Positions 51,213-62,551 of a stretch of 64,000 nucleotides of DNA are shown here, in pieces. Numbering within the stretch: the first letter of the stretch is position 1; each line of letters starts with the position of its first letter. This stretch comes from Streptomyces sp. NBC_01445 (GTDB lineage Bacteria; Actinomycetota; Actinomycetes; Streptomycetales; Streptomycetaceae): contig NZ_CP109485.1 of assembly GCF_035918235.1 (NCBI RefSeq), forward strand, positions 7,355,001 to 7,419,000. Reading direction: 5' to 3'. The translations under genes and the position numbers were made by a program. The notes beneath the pieces are model-generated. The model made no database searches and was not told the DNA's origin. It saw only the letters and a program-made list of their open reading frames with translations.

Positions 51213-51611
51213 GATCAATCCTCTCCCTGGCGCGGCTCCCGCGGTTGGGGGCCGTGTGTCTCGCCGGGCCGTACTGGGGTGGTACAGGGCCGTGCAGCAG
51301 ACGCGCCCGGCGGCGCGGTGACTGGCCGTGACTATAAGCGCAGGTGGGTGGGGTGCGGAGCTGAGGAGGGAAGGATGTGACGCTCTTGTTATGACGCGGT
51401 GCTCGTGGGCGGGTGCGGTGGGGGCGATCAGGCCTTCTGGATATGGGTGGCCGGCGCTCGCGTGTAGAGAACATGCTGTTCCGCTAAGGAACTTGAGGTG
51501 ATCTTGGTCCTTACGGGCGGGAGTGTGCCGCCGGTGGGGCGGGCGCCGGGTGCTTCGGGTGGCGGTGGCTCGCGTTCCGCATTGCTCTGTTGCGGCAGAG
51601 GTAACTGAGTG
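51213..51611. other. 399-nt intergenic region upstream of the liv operon
   Basis: No convincing gene. It holds the liv promoter region; a minus-strand TATAGT (rc of 51331-51336) is a possible -10, 119 nt before the lipoprotein start, without a recognisable -35. A short palindrome GAACATGCTGTTC sits at 51469-51481. Small hairpins near 51590-51615 may end the 51612 gene's transcripts. Confidence 0.5.
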
Positions 51612-52289
51612 TTACTTCCGTGTGAGGTCGGTTCGCGGTCCGCGGGGCGCTCCGGAGCGCCCTGTGTGTGGTCCGCAGGCGTCGTGCAGGTAGGTGGCGA
51701 GGTCGCGTGGGAAGGCGCCGCCGAAGAGGTAGCTGTGCTGCTGCTGTGCCTGACGATTGCGCAGACCGAGGTCGAGGTGCGGCAGGGTGAAGCCGGGGGG
51801 CAGGGCGGCGCACTTGTATACGGAGATGCGCACAGTGAGTGCCTTCGGGGCGCCGCCCTTCACTGTCAGTGGCAGAGCGGGGATGGCGTGCGCACTCAAT
51901 CCCGGCAGTCCGGCTCGCACTTGACGGATGGTCACGGGGTGGGTGTCGCGTACGGAGACGGTGAAGCGGAAGGTGGCGGTGCGCGGGTGGTGCGGGTCCG
52001 GCGGGCCCGTTCCCTCGTAGTGCAGGAAGGTGACCGGGGAGGGCCAGGGGGTGGGGGCGGGTGTGGCCGGGGTGGTGGTGGGGGCGGTGTACGCGTAAGC
52101 GCCCGTGATGGCTGCGGCGGCGAGCAGGGCTTGCAGGGTGCGGCGCAGGTGTGGCGGAAGGGCTGCCCAACGCTCGTGAAGGTGGAGGGAGTTGGGGGAG
52201 CCGGCCCACAGGGTGTCGGTGTGGGCGGGGGCGTGCGGGGTGCCGTCACCGGAGGGGGGTTCCGGCTCGACGGGTCCGATACCGGCCAT
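51612..52289 (-). CDS. Hypothetical membrane-anchored protein
   Basis: A 225-residue protein of unknown function. A polar, Pro-rich N-terminus (1-50) is followed by one hydrophobic segment (TLQALLAAAAITGAYAY, about 51-67), a Pro/Thr-rich linker, and a beta-rich outer domain (TFRFTVSVRDTHPVTIRQV) with two cysteines. That topology suggests a single-pass protein with its C-terminal domain outside. I recognise no family. Confidence 0.7.
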   Translation of the reverse strand: MAGIGPVEPEPPSGDGTPHAPAHTDTLWAGSPNSLHLHERWAALPPHLRRTLQALLAAAAITGAYAYTAPTTTPATPAPTPWPSPVTFLHYEGTGPPDPHHPRTATFRFTVSVRDTHPVTIRQVRAGLPGLSAHAIPALPLTVKGGAPKALTVRISVYKCAALPPGFTLPHLDLGLRNRQAQQQHSYLFGGAFPRDLATYLHDACGPHTGRSGAPRGPRTDLTRK

Positions 52290-52627
52290 GCTCCACGCTA
52301 GTGCGGAGGGGGCGGGTCCGCCAATGTGTGGCGCAACTGGGTTGTGTGTACGGCCAGTTGGGTCATGGGCCGGTGTCGGCGGATGCCTGCGCTGTGGTGA
52401 CCGGTGGGGAGGGCTTCGCGTGGGCCGGACTCGCGTCGGCGGCCGTGTGCCGCGCTGCCCGGCTCCCGTCCCCCGATCAGCGTCTGCACTGCCCGGCGCG
52501 GCGGCGGGGGCCGTCCGCGCCGGGAGCGGCGGCGTGAAGCGTCGTGATCGTTGTGGCGCCCTGTGACGGACGGGCCCTGCGGCGGATGAGTCCAGGGGCG
52601 GGCGGGCCCTGTCGCGGACGAGGGGCC
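52290..52627. other. 338-nt gap without a recognised gene
   Basis: Several frames are open across this stretch, but none has a good ribosome site or family resemblance. I see no structured RNA or repeat. It presumably holds the promoter of the 51612 gene and the end of the thioesterase transcript. Confidence 0.4.
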
Positions 52628-53089
52628 TCAGCTGGTGGGCATGTCCTTGAGGAGGCAGGTCAGGCGGGCCGAGCAGACCCGCCGGTCCTGCTCGTCGGTG
52701 ATCACGATCTCGTACGTGGCGGTGGAGCGGCCGCGGTGTACGGGCGTGGCGACGCCGGTGACGAGGCCGGAGCGGGCGCCGCGGTGATGCGTGCAGTTCA
52801 GGTCGACGCCGACGGCGATCTTGGAGCTGCCGCCGTGGAGCATGGAGCCGACGGAGCCGAGTGTCTCGGCGAGCACCGCGGAGGCGCCTCCGTGCAGCAG
52901 GCCGTAGGGCTGCGTGTTGCCCTCGACGGGCATGGTGCCGACGACGCGGTCAGCGGACGCTTCCTTGATTTCGACGCCCATGCGGGTGCCGAGATCCCCC
53001 GCGGAGAACATGGCGGGCAGGTCGACTCCGAGCGCCGCGTACTCGTCGATGACCTCTTGCGGGAACTTCACGCTGCTGTGCTCGCCCAT
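52628..53089 (-). CDS. PaaI-family hotdog thioesterase
   Basis: A 153-residue single hotdog-domain protein with the PaaI-type HGGASAVLAETLGSVG near 85 following QPYGLL. VDLNCTHHRGA and the conserved Asp/Glu are present. It would hydrolyse an acyl- or aryl-CoA thioester. No operon partner is evident. Confidence 0.87.
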   Translation of the reverse strand: MGEHSSVKFPQEVIDEYAALGVDLPAMFSAGDLGTRMGVEIKEASADRVVGTMPVEGNTQPYGLLHGGASAVLAETLGSVGSMLHGGSSKIAVGVDLNCTHHRGARSGLVTGVATPVHRGRSTATYEIVITDEQDRRVCSARLTCLLKDMPTS

Positions 53090-53168
53090 GGTGCCCGGCT
53101 CCGTTCGTCGTCTGTCGGTGTTCGTGCTGTGGGTGCTGTTCGGCCTGGTCGGCTGCCTGAGCGAACGC

Positions 53169-55484
<2,316 letters not shown>

Positions 55485-55607
55485 CGTCTGTTCCCCTTCG
55501 AGCACACGTGTGAGGTATGTCTCCGATCCTCGCACGCACGACTGACAGCCCTCACCGGAGGCCCGTGGCGGACCGGACTGTCAGTGGGGCGTGGCAGGAT
55601 CGGGGGC

Positions 55608-58334
55608 GTGGCAGAGACAGCAGCGAAGAAGACCGAGAAGACGACCTCAGGCAGCCGGCCGCGGCTGATGCTCATGGACGGGCATTCGCTGGCGTACCGC
55701 GCGTTCTTCGCGCTGCCCGCGGAGAACTTCACGACCGCGACCGGACAGCCGACCAACGCGATCTACGGCTTCGCGTCGATGCTGGCGAACACGCTGCGCG
55801 ACGAGGCCCCCACGCACTTCGCGGTGGCGTTCGACGTCTCGCGCAAGACCTGGCGCTCCGAGGAGTTCACGGAGTACAAGGCGAACCGTTCGAAGACCCC
55901 GGACGAGTTCAAGGGTCAGGTCGAGCTGATCGGCGAGGTCCTCGACGCGATGCACACGCCGCGCTTCGCCGTCGACGGGTTCGAGGCGGACGACATCATC
56001 GCCACGCTCGCCACCCAGGCCGAGGCTGCCGGGTTCGACGTCCTGGTCGTCACCGGCGACCGGGACTCCTTCCAGCTCGTCAGCGACCACGTCACGGTGC
56101 TCTACCCGACGAAGGGCGTCTCCGAGCTGACCCGGTTCACGCCGGAGAAGGTCGAGGAGAAGTACGGGCTGACGCCGGCCCAGTACCCGGACTTCGCGGC
56201 CCTGCGCGGCGACCCGTCGGACAACCTGCCGGGCATCCCCGGCGTCGGCGAGAAGACCGCCGCGAAGTGGATCAACCAGTTCGGTTCGTTCGCCGAGCTC
56301 GTGGAGCGGGCCGAAGAGGTCAAGGGCAAGGCCGGGCAGAATTTCCGCGACCACATCGAAGCCGTCAAGCTGAACCGCCGGCTCACCGAGATGGTGCGCG
56401 ACGTCGAGCTCCCCATGACGGTCGACGACCTGGAGCGCGCCGCGTACGACCGCACGGCCCTCGCGATGGTCCTCGACACCCTGGAGATCCGTAACCCGTC
56501 GCTGCGCGAGCGGCTCCTCGCCGTCGACCCGGGCGCCGAGCAGGCCGAACAGGCGCCCGCCGAGCCGGGCGTCGACGTCGACGGCTCGGTGCTCGGCGCG
56601 GGCGAGGTGACCCCGTGGCTCGCCGAGCACGGTGACGCGGTCCTCGGCCTCGCCACGGTCGACACCTGGACGCTCGGCACGGGTTCCGTCACCGAGGTGG
56701 CGCTCGCCGGCGCCGGGGGAGCCGCCGCCTGGTTCGACCCCACCCAGCTCGACGAGGCCGACGAGAACGCGTTCGCGGCCTGGCTCGCCGACGCCGCGAA
56801 GCCCAAGGTCCTGCACAACGCGAAGAGCGTCATGCGGGTCTTCGCCGAGCACGGCTGGACCGTGGACGGCGTCACCATGGACACGGCGCTCGCCGCGTAC
56901 CTGGTCAAGCCCGGCCGCCGCTCCTTCGCGCTCGACGCCCTGACCCTGGAGTACCTCGGCCGTGAGCTCGCCCCGGCGGCGGCCGACGGACAGCTCGCCT
57001 TCGGTACGGAGGACGACGACCAGGCCGAGGCCGACGCGCTCATGGTGCACGCCCGCGCGATCCTCGACCTCGGCGAGGCCTTCGGCGGGAAGCTCCAGGA
57101 AGTCGGCGCGGCCGACCTCCTCAAGGACGTCGAGCTGCCCACATCCACGCTCCTCGCCCGCATGGAGCGGCACGGCATCGCCGCCGACCGCGCCCACCTG
57201 GAGGCCATGGAGCAGATGTTCGCGGGCGCCGTCCAGCAGGCGGTGAAGGAGGCGCACGCCTCCGTGGGCCACGAGTTCAACCTCGGCTCGCCCAAGCAGC
57301 TCCAGGAAGTCTTCTTCGGCGAGCTCGACCTGCCCAAGACGAAGAAGACGAAGACCGGGTACACGACGGACGCGGACGCGCTCGCCTGGCTGGCCACGCA
57401 GACCGACCACGAACTCCCCGTGATCATGCTGCGCCACCGCGAGCAGGCGAAGCTGCGCGTCACCGTCGAGGGCCTCATCAAGACGATCGCCGCGGACGGC
57501 CGCATCCACACGACGTTCAACCAGACCGTGGCCGCGACCGGCAGGCTCTCCTCGACCGACCCGAACCTGCAGAACATCCCGGTCCGCACCGACGAGGGCC
57601 GCGCCATCCGCCGCGGCTTCGTCGTCGGCGAGGGCTTCGAGTCGCTCATGACCGCGGACTACAGCCAGATCGAGCTGCGTGTCATGGCGCACCTCTCCGA
57701 GGACGAGGGCCTCCTCGAGGCGTTCACCTCCGGCGAGGACCTGCACACCACGGTCGGCGCGCAGGTCTTCGGCGTCGAGCGGTCCGCCGTCGACGCGGAG
57801 ATGCGCCGCAAGATCAAGGCCATGTCGTACGGGCTCGCCTACGGCCTGTCCGCGTTCGGCCTGTCCGGGCAGCTGAACATCGAGCCGGGCGAGGCGCGGG
57901 TCCTCATGGACACGTACTTCGAGCGGTTCGGCGGCGTGCGCGACTATCTGCGCCGCGTCGTCGACGAGGCGCGCGCCACGGGCTACACCGAGACGATGCT
58001 AGGCCGCCGCCGGTATCTGCCGGACCTCAACAGCGACAACCGCCAGCGCCGTGAGATGGCCGAACGCATGGCGCTCAACGCGCCCATTCAGGGCACGGCC
58101 GCCGACATCGTCAAGATCGCCATGCTGAACGTGGACAAGGCGCTCAAGAGCGCGAAGCTCAAGTCCAGGCTGCTGCTCCAGGTCCATGACGAAATCGTCC
58201 TGGAGATCGCCCCGGGCGAGGCCGCGGCGGCGGAGGAGCTGGTCCGCCGCGAGATGGCCGGGGCCGTGCAGCTGCGGGCGCCGCTGGACGTGTCGGTGGG
58301 CGTGGGCCCGGACTGGGAGTCCGCGGCGCACTAG
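55608..58334 (+). CDS. polA: DNA polymerase I
   Basis: A 908-residue family A polymerase. The N-terminal 5'-3' exonuclease domain (LMLMDGHSLAYRAFFAL, VTGDRDSFQLV, GDPSDNLPGIPGVGEKTA) covers about 20-310. A 3'-5' exonuclease-like domain is probably inactive, as its DxE metal site is not apparent (VLGLATVDTW region). The polymerase domain carries motif A TADYSQIELRVMAHL, motif B RRKIKAMSYGLAYGLS and motif C LLQVHDEIVLEI. It fills gaps in replication and repair. GTG 55608 follows a long frame that is open upstream but not coding. Confidence 0.95.
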   Translation: MAETAAKKTEKTTSGSRPRLMLMDGHSLAYRAFFALPAENFTTATGQPTNAIYGFASMLANTLRDEAPTHFAVAFDVSRKTWRSEEFTEYKANRSKTPDEFKGQVELIGEVLDAMHTPRFAVDGFEADDIIATLATQAEAAGFDVLVVTGDRDSFQLVSDHVTVLYPTKGVSELTRFTPEKVEEKYGLTPAQYPDFAALRGDPSDNLPGIPGVGEKTAAKWINQFGSFAELVERAEEVKGKAGQNFRDHIEAVKLNRRLTEMVRDVELPMTVDDLERAAYDRTALAMVLDTLEIRNPSLRERLLAVDPGAEQAEQAPAEPGVDVDGSVLGAGEVTPWLAEHGDAVLGLATVDTWTLGTGSVTEVALAGAGGAAAWFDPTQLDEADENAFAAWLADAAKPKVLHNAKSVMRVFAEHGWTVDGVTMDTALAAYLVKPGRRSFALDALTLEYLGRELAPAAADGQLAFGTEDDDQAEADALMVHARAILDLGEAFGGKLQEVGAADLLKDVELPTSTLLARMERHGIAADRAHLEAMEQMFAGAVQQAVKEAHASVGHEFNLGSPKQLQEVFFGELDLPKTKKTKTGYTTDADALAWLATQTDHELPVIMLRHREQAKLRVTVEGLIKTIAADGRIHTTFNQTVAATGRLSSTDPNLQNIPVRTDEGRAIRRGFVVGEGFESLMTADYSQIELRVMAHLSEDEGLLEAFTSGEDLHTTVGAQVFGVERSAVDAEMRRKIKAMSYGLAYGLSAFGLSGQLNIEPGEARVLMDTYFERFGGVRDYLRRVVDEARATGYTETMLGRRRYLPDLNSDNRQRREMAERMALNAPIQGTAADIVKIAMLNVDKALKSAKLKSRLLLQVHDEIVLEIAPGEAAAAEELVRREMAGAVQLRAPLDVSVGVGPDWESAAH

Positions 58335-58368
58335 CCTCCGGCGGACGGGAGTCCGGACGGGAGTTCGG

Positions 58369-58402
58369 TCAAGGGGCGGGGCCGATGGGCTCCGCCCCTT
58401 GA
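58369..58402. terminator. Terminator between convergent polA and DUF4184 genes
   Basis: An 11-bp perfect stem (58369-58379 with 58392-58402) enclosing a 12-nt loop, 35 nt after the polA stop and 18 nt beyond the stop of the facing gene. Confidence 0.78.
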
Positions 58403-58419
58403 CTCGTTCACGACCCTGC

Positions 58420-59295
58420 TCACCGTTCGTGTGTCACCGGAGCCGGCGCCTCCCCGCGATCGGCCGCTCCTCGACGCCCCCGCACGAGAAGCGCGTACAC
58501 GACCAGGCCGAGTACGAGGCCCGCGCCCCCGCCGAAGCACAGGGTCGGGATGATCTCCCACGGCTTGGCGGCGGCGCCCCAGTACGTCCACCAGCGCACC
58601 GTCCGTACCCCCGCGGCCACCGCCATGCACCCGCCGATCACCAGCGCCGCCACCCACCGCTCGCTCATCGAGAGCTGAGGCAGCGCGGCGCGGGCGTCGG
58701 CGGCGGCCGACGAGGGGACACGGCGCACCGCCGACACCACGAAGAGCGCGATCACGACGAGCGCGACCGCCGAACCCCCGTACTGCGCGTACCAGTAGAG
58801 AGGGGAGCCGGCGATCTTCTCGCCGAGGACCGGGAACACGCGCATGCCCCACCGGTCGAGATGCGTGAACGCGTCCCACACCACGTGCGTCGCCGCGCCG
58901 AGGACGGCGGACACGTACCACCACCACACCGCCGCCACCGGCCGCCGCTCCCACGGGAAGGCGTCGGACGGACGTCCGGTGCCCGCACCTCGCGCCACGA
59001 CAAGAACCCGCCCCCGCACCCGCCCCGGCAGCAGCGCGATCACCGGCTCCCGTAGCAGGCGCCACACGCCGACCAGTACCGCAGCGACGGCCACGTCGAT
59101 CGTGAAGACGCCCGGGAAGGAGTGGGTGAAGTCCCCGAACTCCATCGCCCCCGGCACCGCACTCGCCGCGAAGTACGTCATGTCGGGCGCGAACGAGCCC
59201 GCCACCAGCAGCGACGGCACGAGCGCGCCGCGCCCCGTGCCGTCGCGGCGGACGGCCGGCAGCACGGCCGCGGCATGGCTGATCGTGAACGGCAA
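58420..59295 (-). CDS. DUF4184 family membrane protein
   Basis: A 291-residue membrane protein. The N-terminal PFTISHAAAVLPAVRR and DMTYFAASAVPGAMEFGDFTHSFPG are the DUF4184 hallmarks; HVVWDAFTHLDRWG follows, and about five hydrophobic segments are visible. The His/Asp pattern recalls membrane metal-dependent hydrolases. TTG 59295 is taken as start because GAGGGGGA precedes it and family members begin at this PFT sequence. Function unknown. Confidence 0.82.
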   Translation of the reverse strand: MPFTISHAAAVLPAVRRDGTGRGALVPSLLVAGSFAPDMTYFAASAVPGAMEFGDFTHSFPGVFTIDVAVAAVLVGVWRLLREPVIALLPGRVRGRVLVVARGAGTGRPSDAFPWERRPVAAVWWWYVSAVLGAATHVVWDAFTHLDRWGMRVFPVLGEKIAGSPLYWYAQYGGSAVALVVIALFVVSAVRRVPSSAAADARAALPQLSMSERWVAALVIGGCMAVAAGVRTVRWWTYWGAAAKPWEIIPTLCFGGGAGLVLGLVVYALLVRGRRGAADRGEAPAPVTHER

Positions 59296-59509
59296 GAGGT
59301 CCCCCTCGGACGGTTCTTGATGCGGTGCGTACGCGGTGCCGCTCAGTATGGCCGTGGCGATCGCGGTAACGCGTACATGGCCAACCGGCAAAAATCGGGC
59401 ACGAACAGGTGTCTGCGCGCTGGAAGTTGTCGTAGTGTCGCCTGGGTCACTCCACGCTGGGGAGCGTGGACGGACCCGGTATCGGTCGGCAATCGGAGGG
59501 GCTCACGGC

Positions 59510-61219
59510 ATGGCGGCGCTATTCGGAAAGCGGTTGCGCAGGTCGGCGATGACGACCGCTGTGGCGGCTGCCGCCGTGGCGGCGCTCTCCGCGTCACAGG
59601 CTCCCGGCTTCACCAACACGCAGAACGGCGGGCAGTCCACCGCCGACGCGACGCCCCCGCCCGGTGACACGGCGACGGGTAACTCCCCGTACTACACCGA
59701 ACTGCCGCACCTCAACAGCCCCACCGCGCCGCCCAGTACGGGCCCTGGTGCCCCCGGCGGCACGGGTGCGAGCGAGGCCGGCATTCCCGCCACCGTCCTC
59801 GACGCGTACAAGAAGGCCGAGGCGGAGCTCGCCGCGACCAAGCCGGGCTGCAACCTCCCCTGGCAGCTCCTCGCCGCGATCGGCAAGGTCGAGTCGGGCC
59901 AGGCCCGTGGCGGCAACGTCGACGCGAACGGCACCACGCTCAAGGCGATCCTCGGCCCGCCCCTCGACGGCAACGGCTTCGCGAGGATCACCGACACGGA
60001 CAACGGCGCCTACGACAACGACACGACGCACGACCGGGCCGTCGGCCCCATGCAGTTCATCCCGTCGACCTGGGAGTGGTCCGGCCGCGACGGCAACGGC
60101 GACGGCAAGAAGGACCCCAACAACATCTACGACGCCGCCCTCGCCGCCGGGCACTACCTGTGCCGCGGCGACCGCGATCTCTCCCAGAGCGGCGGCCTGA
60201 ACGCGGCGATCCTCAGCTACAACCACTCGCAGGAATACCTCAACACGGTCCTGTCGTGGCTGGAGTTCTACCGCAAGGGCACCCACGAGGTCCCGGACGG
60301 CACCGGAGTCCAGCCCGGCGACCGCAGTGATGGCGGACCCAGCCCCTCGCCCTCGCCGAGCAGCCCCGGCACGACCAGCCCGTCCCCCGGCACCTCCAAG
60401 CCGCCCAAGCCGTCCAAGCCCGGCGGCAGTCCGAGCACCGACCCGTCGAAGCCGGGCGGCGGAGGCTCCACGAGCCCCACACCGCCCACGCCCGTCGAGA
60501 CGGTCGCGCACATCGAGGACGCCGGTACGGGCAAACTCGCCGCGACCGCCGGTGACGCCTTCGCCGAACGCGTCGCCGTCCGCACGGAGAACGCCGCGGG
60601 CAAGGGCGTCGGCACGATCAAGGTGAAGCTCACCGTCGTCGGCGACACGGATCTGGCCTTCAGCGGCGGCTTCAAGACCGTCACCGTCGTCACCGACAGC
60701 ACCGGCAAGGCCACCGCGCCGCCGCTGAGGGCGGGCGAGGACACCGGCGAGTTCACCGTCCGCGCCACCGTCGTCGACCGCAAGCTGCCCGGCCTCGACT
60801 ACACGGCGACCGTCTCGGCGCGCCAGGCGGACACCCTCACCAGGACCGACGACAAGGAACTGACCTGTGAGGCCGGCGGCCAGTTCGCCGACCCGGTCCA
60901 GGTCAGGGCCACGTACAAGGACGCCGCCGCCGACGGGGTCGCCACCACGGCCACGCTGATCAAGTCCAAGGACGACGCGACCGAGAACGACAAGGGCCCC
61001 TACTTCAAGGACGCGGACGGCAAGGCGATCCGCACCCTCAAGGGCCTCAAGACCGACGGCGACGGCCGCCTCCAGCTGCCGAGGATCTACGCGGACGACG
61101 CCACCGGCACGTTCCTGCTCCGCATCGACACCACCGGCGGCGCGACCCTCACCATCGAACTGAAGGTCACCGCGGCCGCCGCCACGGCCAGTCCCTCGGC
61201 CTCCCCGTCGGCGGCGTAA
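59510..61219 (+). CDS. Secreted lytic transglycosylase with C-terminal Ig-like domains
   Basis: A 569-residue exported protein. The signal peptide is followed by a Pro/Thr-rich stretch, then a lysozyme-like SLT domain (IGKVESGQARGG with the probable catalytic Glu, RAVGPMQFIPSTWEWSG, AALAAGHYLC) at about 95-260. A Pro/Ser linker (PSPSPSSPGTTSPSPGTSK) leads to two immunoglobulin-like modules up to 555. It likely cleaves peptidoglycan during growth or sporulation. Start at 59510 has CGGAGGGG upstream. Confidence 0.88.
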   Translation: MAALFGKRLRRSAMTTAVAAAAVAALSASQAPGFTNTQNGGQSTADATPPPGDTATGNSPYYTELPHLNSPTAPPSTGPGAPGGTGASEAGIPATVLDAYKKAEAELAATKPGCNLPWQLLAAIGKVESGQARGGNVDANGTTLKAILGPPLDGNGFARITDTDNGAYDNDTTHDRAVGPMQFIPSTWEWSGRDGNGDGKKDPNNIYDAALAAGHYLCRGDRDLSQSGGLNAAILSYNHSQEYLNTVLSWLEFYRKGTHEVPDGTGVQPGDRSDGGPSPSPSPSSPGTTSPSPGTSKPPKPSKPGGSPSTDPSKPGGGGSTSPTPPTPVETVAHIEDAGTGKLAATAGDAFAERVAVRTENAAGKGVGTIKVKLTVVGDTDLAFSGGFKTVTVVTDSTGKATAPPLRAGEDTGEFTVRATVVDRKLPGLDYTATVSARQADTLTRTDDKELTCEAGGQFADPVQVRATYKDAAADGVATTATLIKSKDDATENDKGPYFKDADGKAIRTLKGLKTDGDGRLQLPRIYADDATGTFLLRIDTTGGATLTIELKVTAAAATASPSASPSAA

Positions 61220-61254
61220 CTCCCCTACGGCACACGCCGTATCCAGCAGCACCC

Positions 61255-61294
61255 GCGCCGCCCCCTCGCCGTTCTCCGGCCGAGGGGGCGGCGC
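61255..61294 (+). terminator. Terminator of the transglycosylase gene
   Basis: A perfect 14-bp stem (61255-61268 with 61281-61294) and 12-nt loop, 36 nt after the stop, followed by TGTTGTG. Confidence 0.82.
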
Positions 61295-61393
61295 TGTTGT
61301 GCAACGTGTTCTCATCTCGGCCGCGCGTTGCTACGGTGCCCCAGCCCTGACGACCTATCAGATCTCAGATCCGGTGATCCGCCGGGAGGCTGC

Positions 61394-61528
61394 ATGCGTG
61401 CCCTGATCGCCGCCGCGACCGGTCTTGCCGTGGCGCTCGCCCTCGTCATCACGATCTCGGCGATCGGCTCCCCGCCCGGCGAGACCTCGCCCAAACCGCT
61501 GCTGACCACCGTCCCCAAGCACCCCTGA
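61394..61528 (+). CDS. Small single-span membrane peptide
   Basis: A 44-residue peptide: MRALIAAATGLAVALALVIT forms one hydrophobic helix, then a short Pro-rich external tail (PPGETSPKPLLTTVPKHP). GGGAGG lies 6 nt before the ATG. The gene is 21 nt upstream of the DUF3068 gene and likely cotranscribed with it, so an accessory role is possible. The composition and ribosome site argue for a real gene. Confidence 0.62.
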   Translation: MRALIAAATGLAVALALVITISAIGSPPGETSPKPLLTTVPKHP

Positions 61529-61549
61529 CCCGCCGAGGAGGCCGCCGCG

Positions 61550-62551
61550 ATGCGCCGCAAGGCCAGCCTGATCCTGCTCGCCCTCGCCGTGTTCTGCACG
61601 GCGATGTCCCCGCTGATGCGCTGGTACGCGTTCCCGCGCCTCGCGAAGATCCCGGCCGGCCAGTACCAGAACGCCGTCCTGGAGGCGAAGAACCCGACCC
61701 TCCTCGACTACGGCTCGATGCAGGCGAAGAAGGTCCCCAAGGTCACGATCGTCCAGACGCTCAAGGGCAACGTGGAGGCCTCCGAAGAGGTCGAGAAGAG
61801 CGCGGGCCGCGACGTCGTCGTCTGGGACTCCCTCTCCTACGTCGTCGGACCCGACGGCAAGATGGTCTCCCAGGTCCCCGAGCGTTACGTCTTCGACGCC
61901 CACAGCCAGGCACCCGTCCACCCCACGGGCAAGTACGCCGAGACCGTCGACGGCGACAAGGTCAGGCGCGACGGCATCGAGTTCAAGTGGCCCTTCCTCA
62001 CGGAGAAGCGGGACTACGAGTACTACGACGCCCAGGCCCGCATCACCCGGCCCATCCACTACAAGGGGACCCAGACGTTCCGCGGCGTGAAGGTCTACTA
62101 CTTCGAACAGACCATCCCCTGGACGAAGGTTCCCCTCCCCAAGACGATGCCGGTCAAGGGCATCACACCGGAGTCCGTCGCCAAGACCGGCACCACCCGC
62201 TGGTACAGCACGGTCCGCAAGTTCTGGGTCGAGCCGGTCACCGGCGCCCCCGTCTACGGCGAGGAGATCCAGAACAACGAACTCCGCGGCGGCACGCTCC
62301 TGGGAGGCCGCGACAAGGTGACGGTCTTCGCCGGGCACGTGAAGATGCGCGAGGACTACATCAAGTCGACGGTCGACCTCGTCAAGTCCAACCGCGTCCT
62401 GGTCGTCCTGCTCACCTCGTACCTGCCGTGGGGCTTCCTCGTCCTCGGCCTGCTCCTGCTCGCGCTCTCCCTGTGGCTGGAGGCCCGCAGCCGCCGCCCG
62501 GGCGAGCCCGAGGCCGCCCCGGAGCACGAGCCGGAACCCGTCAGCGCCTGA
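61550..62551 (+). CDS. DUF3068 (PorA-like) membrane protein
   Basis: A 333-residue protein with an N-terminal signal anchor (ILLALAVFCTAMSPLMRWYAFP) and a C-terminal transmembrane helix (LPWGFLVLGLLLLALSLWLEA) framing a large external beta domain. This two-anchor layout is typical of DUF3068 proteins of actinobacteria. Function unknown. CGAGGAGG precedes the ATG. Its 3' end overlaps hrpB by 11 nt (convergent). Confidence 0.85.
   Translation: MRRKASLILLALAVFCTAMSPLMRWYAFPRLAKIPAGQYQNAVLEAKNPTLLDYGSMQAKKVPKVTIVQTLKGNVEASEEVEKSAGRDVVVWDSLSYVVGPDGKMVSQVPERYVFDAHSQAPVHPTGKYAETVDGDKVRRDGIEFKWPFLTEKRDYEYYDAQARITRPIHYKGTQTFRGVKVYYFEQTIPWTKVPLPKTMPVKGITPESVAKTGTTRWYSTVRKFWVEPVTGAPVYGEEIQNNELRGGTLLGGRDKVTVFAGHVKMREDYIKSTVDLVKSNRVLVVLLTSYLPWGFLVLGLLLLALSLWLEARSRRPGEPEAAPEHEPEPVSA

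Noticed and set aside
51469..51481. Palindrome GAACATGCTGTTC as a LexA (SOS) box
   Set aside because: Actinobacterial LexA sites have GAAC-N4-GTTC; here the spacer is five bases, and no SOS gene follows.
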